64,000 bases of DNA from Eutypella sp. D-1 (Eukaryota; Ascomycota; Sordariomycetes; Xylariales; Diatrypaceae): NCBI GenBank assembly GCA_023313575.1, contig JAJTTP010000023.1, positions 310,001-374,000 on the forward strand. The letters are read 5' to 3'. Below the pieces are notes generated by a model, which saw only the letters and a list, made by a program, of their open reading frames with translations, had not been told where the DNA came from and did no database searches. Both the position numbers and the translations under genes were made by a program. Shown piece after piece: positions 56,592-64,000 of the stretch (position 1 is the first letter of the stretch; every line of letters begins with the position of its first letter).

Positions 56592-58890
56592 ATGGTTTCT
56601 AAAAGGGGGGAAGCGAATATGGCGCTTCTCTATGACCATAATCCCGTCGAGGAGGACACATCAGGGACGAATTCTCCGACTCCTACACCACTTAGGAGAT
56701 CCTCGCGACAGCTACAGAGACATGGTGAATTCGAGGGGCTTAGGCCACGGGGCAACCCTCAGAAGCCTAGCCGGGGCCTGAAATCCAATGGGAGGCCGGA
56801 GGGTACAGAGAAAGTCGTCACTGGAATCTTAAGTACGAATATTAAGCATGGTCAGCTGGAGAATAAGGCTGGCGTGGATATGGCTCTAGAGAGCCTCCGC
56901 AAGATGGAAGACGATTTTCGCGACACCGTCAAGCGGCAAAAACAAGTCGTCGATGAGAGCATAGTCAGTCCAGTAACAGCCGAAGAGAACGCGTTCTTTC
57001 CTAGGACAGGGAAAAGAACGGGGTCGGATACCTTGCCCCCTAAAGTTGAAAAAAAGGGCCTCGGCCAGATGGCTTCTATAATCAAGAAAGAACAACAGGG
57101 AGAGGCCTTGCCAGCGCCTACAGCAGCGGAGGATCCCGAGGACGGAGATCAGGATGGTGTACCAGAAGAGAATGATACCAGTATGGTCAAGGAACAGGGC
57201 GCACGCCCACCACCAGTCAATAGTGACTACTTGCCGTTGCCCTGGAAGGGAAGACTAGGCTATGTAAACCTCCCTAATGATAGTGTTTAGAGCTTCCCAG
57301 TTATGAGGTCCATAAGTAATCATTTCTGACGCAGAACAGGCTTGCTTGAATACCTATCTCCGACAAGCCAATACCCCAGTCTTCTCCTCCCGGACTTGTA
57401 GGATAGCCTCCATCCTAGACCATCGCCACCCTCTCCAAGACCCTTCGCAACCCGAACATTCCACGAAGAACCGCCCGGACAAAAGTCAACCCGCCGATGT
57501 TGCTAGAGGCCAAAAATATGTCGAGTCGCTGGGCTTGGCCAATGCTCGTGATGTTGCCAAGATGGTCAGATGGAACGATAAGTACGGTATTAAGTTTATG
57601 CGTCTCAGCTCTGAGATGTTCCCCTTCGCGAGTCACCAAGAGTACGGTTACAAGCTGGAGCCCTTTGCAGCAGAGACGCTTGCGGAGGCCGGCAAGGTCA
57701 TCGCAGAGCTTGGTCATAGAGTCACTACACATCCCGGACAGGTATGTCGTCATCCCCTTTCCATTATCACGCAGTACTAGGTACTGACCTCGCCTCAGTT
57801 TACACAGCTAGGGTCACCCCGGCGTGAAGTCATTGAGAACGCAGTGCGAGATCTCGATTATCACGAAGAGATGCTCTCTCTACTTAAGCTCCCCGAGCAA
57901 TACAACAAGGATGCCGTCATGATAATTCACATGGGCGGTACATATGGTGATAAGCAGGCCGCCCTCGACCGGTTTAAAGAGAACTATGCCAAGCTCTCAC
58001 CCAGCGTCAAGGCACGGCTAGTGTTGGAGAACGACGACGTATCTTGGTCGGTTCACGACTTACTTCCAGTCTGCGAGGAGCTGAACATCCCTTTCGTGCT
58101 GGACTTCCACCACCACAACATCCTCTTCGACGCGGACAAGATCCGGGAGGGGACAGAGGATATCATGCGTCTGTTTCCACGCATCAAAGCTACGTGGGAC
58201 CGCAAGGGGATCACGCAGAAGATGCACTACAGTGAGCCGTGCCCAGGAGCAGTGACGCCGCGCCAGAGGCGCAAGCATAGTCCCCGCGTCGCGACGCTAC
58301 CGCCCTGTGCTCCGGACATGGACCTCATGATCGAAGCCAAGGACAAGGAGCAGGCTGTCTTCGCCCTCATGCGCGCCTTCAAGCTTCCCGGCTGGGACCG
58401 CTTCAACGACATCGTGCCCTACGAGCGGGAAGACGAGAACAGGCCTCCGCCCCCGGCAGCCAAGAAGGCGAAGAAGAAGAAACAGCCACGTAAGAGGAAG
58501 GGCGGTCCGGACAATGGCGAAAATGAAGATGAGGCCACGGAAGTCGGCGAGTTCGCCGAGGAATCACAACAGGAACCGAAGCTGCCGCCCACAATTGCCG
58601 AGGAGGACATCGGCATGGGTGGGCCCAACAACCGGGTGTTTTGGCCCGAGGGATTGGAGGAGTGGCTCCGCCCCCGCAAACGCGAGGTCAAGAAGAAGGC
58701 CGCCGCCGCCACCACCAGCGCCGCCGACAAAGCCGAGCAGGAAGATGGGGCTGAAGCCGAGGGGGATTCCAAAGTTTCGGCTGCGTCTAGGCCCGCCCCT
58801 AAGACGAAGAAAGCTGCGAGCGCCCCCGGTGAGAAGAGGAAAAGGAGAAAGAAGAATGAGCCTAAGGACGATGACGAGTACCAGGATTAG
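56592..58890 (+). CDS. uve1: UV-damage endonuclease (UVDE/Uve1 type)
   Basis: 721 residues from exons 56592-57263, 57340-57741 and 57799-58890. The enzyme nicks DNA 5' to UV photoproducts and other distortions to start alternative excision repair. A disordered basic N-terminus (about 200 residues) precedes the TIM-barrel core: PLPWKGRLGYACLNTYLR, SSEMFPFASH, HPGQFTQLGSPR, VLENDDVSW, VLDFHHHN and MHYSEPCPGAVTPR. The Glu, Asp and His residues in these strands are the metal ligands. The C-terminus is a Lys/Glu-rich tail with GGPNNRVFWPEG. An in-frame ATG at 56451 would add 47 residues rich in Arg, Leu and Ser (MFSSLHFLIRSLNVRFALHS), which could direct mitochondrial import; the start at 56592 is the conservative choice. 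Confidence 0.93.
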
Positions 58891-59238
58891 GGAGGTGTCG
58901 GGCTTTGCGCATCCCACACTGTAGCTTACTGATTCACCTGTTTCTTTCGTCTTGTCTTCCCGCCGAGACTCATATATAACAAAATCTGTAACTGGTTATG
59001 TATGCTACTACTATTATGTGGCACAGCGGGCTGGAGTTAAGTAGGTACGGGTTGGGGGATAGGTTACCACGTTGAATACTATCACTTATAGCTAAATATG
59101 CCCGGAGTACAAACATTGTAGTAATATGGCACCGCTTCATATCCTAAAGTATGCACACTTGCCAATGGAGCCTCTTTGTTCAAAGAGATCAGCAAGGGAC
59201 GACAACAGTAAGCTAAGCCTTTGCAATTCAGTTTATTA
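58891..59238. other. Convergent intergenic region
   Basis: Between the 3' ends of the UV endonuclease and the homeodomain gene; AT-rich, nothing else seen. Confidence 0.5.
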
Positions 59239-61431
59239 CTAGATAGGCATGCGATTATCACCACCACCCCCAGGCTCGATTCCTTCATCGGCGAAGAATG
59301 TCAGATCAAAGGATATATCATCGAGTTGAGCACCTTCGTTACCCCCTAAAGCAACTCCGGAAGCATTCTCGAATGCAGTCCGATCAAGCGACGGGGACAC
59401 GTCAACGTGAGGCGATGCATTCACATTATGTTCTATATTCATGGCCGACAAGACCCCCAGCCCATGGGCATCAGCAGCCAGGACCGCGGCGGTATCAGGC
59501 CCGACAACTCTAGGAGGAAGACCACAGCTACTACCGCCACCACCGCTAGCACCCGATGCCTCGACATCTGGAAACGCGGCCGGCAGCTGTCCCATGCGGC
59601 TGAATGCGGCGAGGCATTCGGGCGTCTGCCAGGGCCAGGGAATGACGAGGTTGCAGCCGGTCTGGCCGGGCAGGGTAGCTCCGCAGAAGTTCACGAGCAT
59701 GGTGCCCGAGTCTGAGATCGTAGCGCGGCGCAGTTTCTCGATTGTGAACGGTGTGTCCGCCGACGAGGGCACGTCGAGGATATAATTTGTGGACGGCGTG
59801 GTGGTGGTGGTGGTGGTGGTGATGTCGGGCAGCGAGGCCGGCGGCGTCGTCGCGAGTCCGTAGCCTGTCTTGAATAGGCGCAGCCATTCGGGGTTATCGG
59901 CCGGCGTCTGGTTCCACGGATCGTCGTCGCTATAGATGATATCCCGGGCCTCCCTCTGCAACATATCATCCGTGATCGGCACGCCCTCGGCCCTGCGCGC
60001 CCTGACGAACTCGCCCAGACGCTTCGTCAACAATTCAAAGACGGTAGGGAGCAGGCCGACCTCCTGCCCGCTGCCGTCCCTCGCACCAAACTGGCCATCA
60101 ACCTTCATGATCCCGCGCGAGGCGCTGAAGGGGTGTACGTCGTCGGCCTCGAGACCGATAAGGTAAGGCGGCATAGCGTTCTCGACGAGCAGGGCAACAG
60201 CGGGTTCGAGGCCACGACACCCCTTCCACTCGCGCATGCGGGCGCCGGCACGGAAGTGGTCGGTTAGATGATCGTTGCGATCCGACCAGATGGCGAAGGT
60301 CTCGCCGCAGAACCCGCACCGCGACTGGATCCGGTTGATCTTCGTATTCCACCCTTCCATGATCGACGGGATGATCTCGTCCACCCCGTGCCACAGCCGC
60401 AGGTGCTGCCGGAAGTGGTCTTTCCGGAAGAACGACCGCGCGTGCGCCGGCTTCGCCGCGCACTCTCGCGCCCGGTGCGCTGCGAGGTGCGCCTCCGATG
60501 GATTTTCCTCGTTGCATAGCGCGCACCGCGGCGCCATGTCGCCAGATGACGACGGCGGGCAGTAGAGCGGGCCGAAGGGCAGACACGTCCAGTTCTCGAG
60601 GAGCAGGTGCAGGGAGATCTCGTGGCGGGTCCAGTCGTATCGGGTCTTGAAGGTGTCGGTGCAGAAGGTGCACTGATAGATGCGCTCGGCGTCGCGGTGG
60701 TCGACGGCGGCGACGCCCGGCTTGGTGCTGCCACTACCACCACCGCCGATCTTGTTCTTGGTGGTGCGCCGCCGCCGCGGCAGCTTGCTGCGCCCCGAGA
60801 GGCCCGAGTGTAGGGAGTTCGACCCGTTTGAGCTAAAGGACCGCGCCGACGAGTCGCTCGGCCAGCTGCCGTTCGACGACCCGAACGAGATCTCGGAACC
60901 TAGAAGCCACGCTTCCTGCTCCAGGGTACGGAGCGGGCCAGGACTGTGGACGCTTGGCCCGGGATCCGCCGCGCCGTGGTCCAGGGCACCGCTGCTCTCC
61001 TCTATAGCGTGCGCGATGGCCTCCCAAGAGACAGGTTCCTGATCGGGTGGCGAGTTGCGCCACCGATCGAACGGGGTCATCCCATTCTCATTTTGGAGGT
61101 CCCCCTCAACGGCGGCAGCGGAGGCAGCGGCGCTGGTCTGTCCATCATTACACTCTCTCGAACCGTGCCGTGCAAATTTCCGCCGGCGCGCGTTGACGAA
61201 CCAGTAGGAGATCTGGCGGACCGTGAGGCCGGTCCGCTCCGCCAAGGCCTCCTTCTCGGACTCGTTCGGGTACGGGTAGGCTGAGCGTTCGGCGAGCCAT
61301 TCCCGGAGGATCTTAGTCGAGCTCCTGCGGTGCCGAACGACTTTTTTTCTTTCAGTAGCCGGCTTGTCGCTCTCGGGTTGTTGGTTCTGTGTGGTGGATG
61401 GTGGTGGTGGTGGTGCGTGGTGGGCGTCCAT
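59239..61431 (-). CDS. Homeodomain plus C2H2 zinc-finger transcription regulator
   Basis: A single exon of 730 residues, GC-rich. A homeodomain of the TALE/KN type lies at about 27-86: RHRRSSTKILREWLAERSAY, then the recognition helix with ISYWFVNARRRKF. A Ser/Gly-rich linker follows. Between about 260 and 400 there are C2H2-type fingers, the clearest being YQCTFCTDTFKTRYDWTRHE with a following His, and SRCGFCGETFAIWSDRNDHL; others (RCALCNEENPSEAHLAAH, KDHFRQHLRLWH) are degenerate. A C-terminal half without DNA-binding motifs has a Thr run (eight T) and a Gly-rich acidic end. It acts in the nucleus; targets are unknown. Homeobox/C2H2 fusions of this type recur in filamentous ascomycetes. Confidence 0.9.
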   Translation of the reverse strand: MDAHHAPPPPPSTTQNQQPESDKPATERKKVVRHRRSSTKILREWLAERSAYPYPNESEKEALAERTGLTVRQISYWFVNARRRKFARHGSRECNDGQTSAAASAAAVEGDLQNENGMTPFDRWRNSPPDQEPVSWEAIAHAIEESSGALDHGAADPGPSVHSPGPLRTLEQEAWLLGSEISFGSSNGSWPSDSSARSFSSNGSNSLHSGLSGRSKLPRRRRTTKNKIGGGGSGSTKPGVAAVDHRDAERIYQCTFCTDTFKTRYDWTRHEISLHLLLENWTCLPFGPLYCPPSSSGDMAPRCALCNEENPSEAHLAAHRARECAAKPAHARSFFRKDHFRQHLRLWHGVDEIIPSIMEGWNTKINRIQSRCGFCGETFAIWSDRNDHLTDHFRAGARMREWKGCRGLEPAVALLVENAMPPYLIGLEADDVHPFSASRGIMKVDGQFGARDGSGQEVGLLPTVFELLTKRLGEFVRARRAEGVPITDDMLQREARDIIYSDDDPWNQTPADNPEWLRLFKTGYGLATTPPASLPDITTTTTTTTPSTNYILDVPSSADTPFTIEKLRRATISDSGTMLVNFCGATLPGQTGCNLVIPWPWQTPECLAAFSRMGQLPAAFPDVEASGASGGGGSSCGLPPRVVGPDTAAVLAADAHGLGVLSAMNIEHNVNASPHVDVSPSLDRTAFENASGVALGGNEGAQLDDISFDLTFFADEGIEPGGGGDNRMPI

Positions 61432-64000
61432 GACTTGTCTTCAGTGGCACCAGTAAATCAACGAATGACAGCGCCTGGAACTGATCGATGGCTATGATTC
61501 CAGCTCTTCCTTCGCCTGTGCGCGTTGGCGAGTATGTAGAAAGGTGAAAGAGGTGTATTGACTACCTATCTAGGGAAGTAGGTCTAGGCGTAGGGCGTTG
61601 GATGGCATCCCTATCTCCACACCCCCACACAAGTGTCATGCTACGCCCTACGTGACCTGCAGCAGCTAACGACATAGGCTGAAGTCCGTCCGAATGCTAC
61701 GGTAAGCATATAACACTATCTATATGCCAGAGATAGTGGTACTACGCCGTCGGCGCTGAGGTCATGCTTTTATAGGGTTATCTAGTCAACGATTAGCTAG
61801 GATAGTATGGCCACGAGCGTTTATATATCTTTGCATTGGCTCTTTAGAATCAAACAAAGTCACAGCTATAAGATCATCCCATCAACCTTTCTATGCTGTT
61901 TAAACCGACCAAAATCTTCTGCCGACCACGGATGCGGATCTTGCCGACGATGGTGGTAGTTAATCTTTAAGTGTATGAGGGTATCTCGGTGCTAATGAAT
62001 GATCACGAGGATCAGAGCCCGAACTCGGCACTTTTTTCGGACAGGTCAAGGAGCCAGCTATGTGCCTGGGAATTGAGATAAAAGACGCCGATATGGATAA
62101 TTCCCCGGAATGAAGATGCAAATCAGAGGCTATCCCGATCGAACTACTACGACTACAACAAGATCCATTGCTATGAAACCACGAAGAAGGCCCTCCTCAT
62201 CTGAGGGAGCTTACTTCCGTCTTTAATTCACCGTCTCGTGTACGCGACATAGGATATTAGGCGGGTTGCTAATATGAGGAGAGAAAGCAGTCTAACCGGG
62301 GACATGCAGACGCTGGAAGGACGGCAGCCGTTGGAAGATACCATCCGATTCTTCGATGCCACTCGGGTCGACTTTATAAGGACCTTCTAGACTCGCCGCG
62401 AATGAGAAGGCACATAACGCGTCTTTCGGGGTGCCTCCGAACTCCTCCCGTAGTAGTTCGGTTATGGGGTCCATGTATGCCCGTCACTGCGCCATGAAGT
62501 GTTGGGGCCATAGTGTCTATGACAACGCGAGTGTGATTTTTCGGAACTACCATCTAGGCAGTGATATGGTGTGCGAAGTAAGAGAATGTAATGTTAATGG
62601 ACTGAAGTCAAACGCCTCACAGAAGCTTAAGTGTATCAGAACTTTTGAGATCAAGCATTCGAAGAGCTTTGCGTCTTGCCTCCTTAGCTAACACGGAAGA
62701 GAAAAGAAAGCAGAGATGGGATTGTCGTACTACTCAACGCCCTATATACAGTAAACTGAATCGAGACCCTTTTCCAGGCATGGCATGGAAGGCATTTACG
62801 GGAATGAACGTGTTCGAAATAACAGCCCTGAGTCGACTCGATACGTCACCTGGCGTACATGATCTACTTCGTTCATCCCCTCCAGGTCCTTGGGGTGAGC
62901 CCCTATAGTGGGTCAGGGTGTCGTTCCCGTCTCGTCAACGGGCACTCCCGGGAGACCCCACCCCGTTGAAATATATTGAGCGAGATCTCTCACATCTGTG
63001 CGAGGCTATATATCCCCACAGGTGCATGCCACTGATCCCATTTCTACGTAGCAAGTCAGGCGTTGAAAAAAAAAAACATTATCGGTTGCTGGCTGCTCTA
63101 ACTCTATAGACTTAATACATAGACCGAAAGCAATGGCTTGTGTTACCTACTACTCACTACTCCACATAACCGTCAGCGCATAATAACCTGACACCCCCCC
63201 CCCTTTTCCTGTGTAACAACGCCTAGACTCTTGCCGCTAAATCGGCAGATCAACAATATCTCCGGACCCGAGCGCCGGCTGAGAATCCATCCCACTCACT
63301 CACTCACTCCCCTTGGCAGCGACGGCGAGATGCCCGCGGCGTGGTGGAATACGCGCGTTGGGCGGGCGTGTTCACGTGGAAAGAAACGCGGGGGGGACCC
63401 TACCTGCATGTGCAGTACATACTCACCCCAACCTTGCCTATGGCCTATCTATCTACCCTCCTTTGCTACCTATTGTGCAGATAGAGCGTTTGGCAACGAT
63501 TGATTGGTGAATGCGTGCGTAGATGAAACGAAACTACCTGCGAGGGGGGTGGGGGGCTTTTGATCTCATAGTGCATTTGCATCGTCGTTCCCGCAAAGCG
63601 ATTAAGCGACCCCCAAGACCCCCTTCCCGCCCCATACCATTGTTTCCTCTTGATCAACTTGAGCTACGACTCAATGTCAAAGTTCAAATGCAGCCGCCAC
63701 ACGATCAACATCCGGGGTACATGGGCAGGCAGCATCACCCGGCGGTTTCATGTACAATGAGGTCACCTACTTACGGTTTCGGCGCTCGCTATAGCCCGCT
63801 GGGACCTTTCCCCGCGCTCACGCTTTCTTACGTATCCTTGGGTTTATATGTAGAAGGCCCAATTGCTATCAATGCGCCTTGTCAATTTTCACAGACGGAG
63901 CAAATCACATATGTACAGCTCTAGACGGGCTGACGGCGAGTTCCATTATGTCCATAGGAGAAGGAAAGCCCTGGTTTAGGACGCCGCCGGCGACGATGAT
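61432..64000. other. Right-end intergenic, no supported gene
   Basis: Promoter side of the homeodomain gene, including CTACCTATCTAGGGAAGTAGGTCTAGG at about 61562 (partly palindromic). A 60-codon minus frame at 62292-62474 and plus frames at 63523-63924 have no recognised domain. A C9 run lies near 63194. Confidence 0.45.

Noticed and set aside
1..64000. CRISPR arrays, operons or prophage
   Set aside because: Introns, promoters and gene families are eukaryotic; no direct-repeat/spacer pattern seen.

Overview
This window comes from a filamentous ascomycete, probably a sordariomycete. Genes are broken by short introns of about 50-120 bp with GT/AG borders and CTAAC-like branch sites. The gene set is fungal: an AA9 cellulose oxygenase, a UV-damage endonuclease, Ugo1, an Erg7 cyclase and BTB and ankyrin proteins. 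I found no bacterial operon, phage, rRNA or tRNA signal, and no intact transposon. Exon joins below were made by eye from splice signals and family conservation.

Layout. 0-12 kb: a partial alpha/beta hydrolase, a BTB protein with a Cys-rich insert, an unknown membrane protein, an ankyrin protein, and the first member of a divergent amidoligase-like family. 12.4-13.3 kb: a decayed copy of that family with microsatellites. 14-24.8 kb is a denser core block: ugo1, an adrenodoxin-type ferredoxin (yah1), rrp15, a gamma-butyrobetaine-dioxygenase-like gene, a secreted glycoside-hydrolase-like gene and a small Cys-rich tail-anchored protein. 25-32 kb is sparse and accessory-like: a third amidoligase-like gene and two paralogous seven-cysteine proteins, among homopolymer and GA tracts.

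33-40.6 kb is again core: spo11 (seven exons), erg7 and sgt1. 40.6-45.4 kb has no recognisable gene. From 45.4 kb: a pisatin-demethylase-type P450, a SET-domain lysine methyltransferase (Rkm4-like), a 3.4-kb sparse stretch, an AA9 LPMO with an altered copper-site shell, a UV-damage endonuclease, and a homeodomain plus C2H2 regulator. The last 2.5 kb shows no supported gene.

How the genes work together. Most core genes are independent housekeeping genes: mitochondrial fusion, Fe-S biogenesis, 60S assembly, sterol synthesis, co-chaperone, meiosis and DNA repair. ugo1/yah1 and rrp15/dioxygenase are head-to-head pairs, and each shared promoter carries a TTATCGATAA palindrome. There is no clear biosynthetic cluster: the cyclase and the P450 lie 7.4 kb apart with sgt1 and a gene-poor stretch between them. 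The least-described content is the amidoligase-like paralog set, whose HxH motif is lost, and the seven-cysteine pair.
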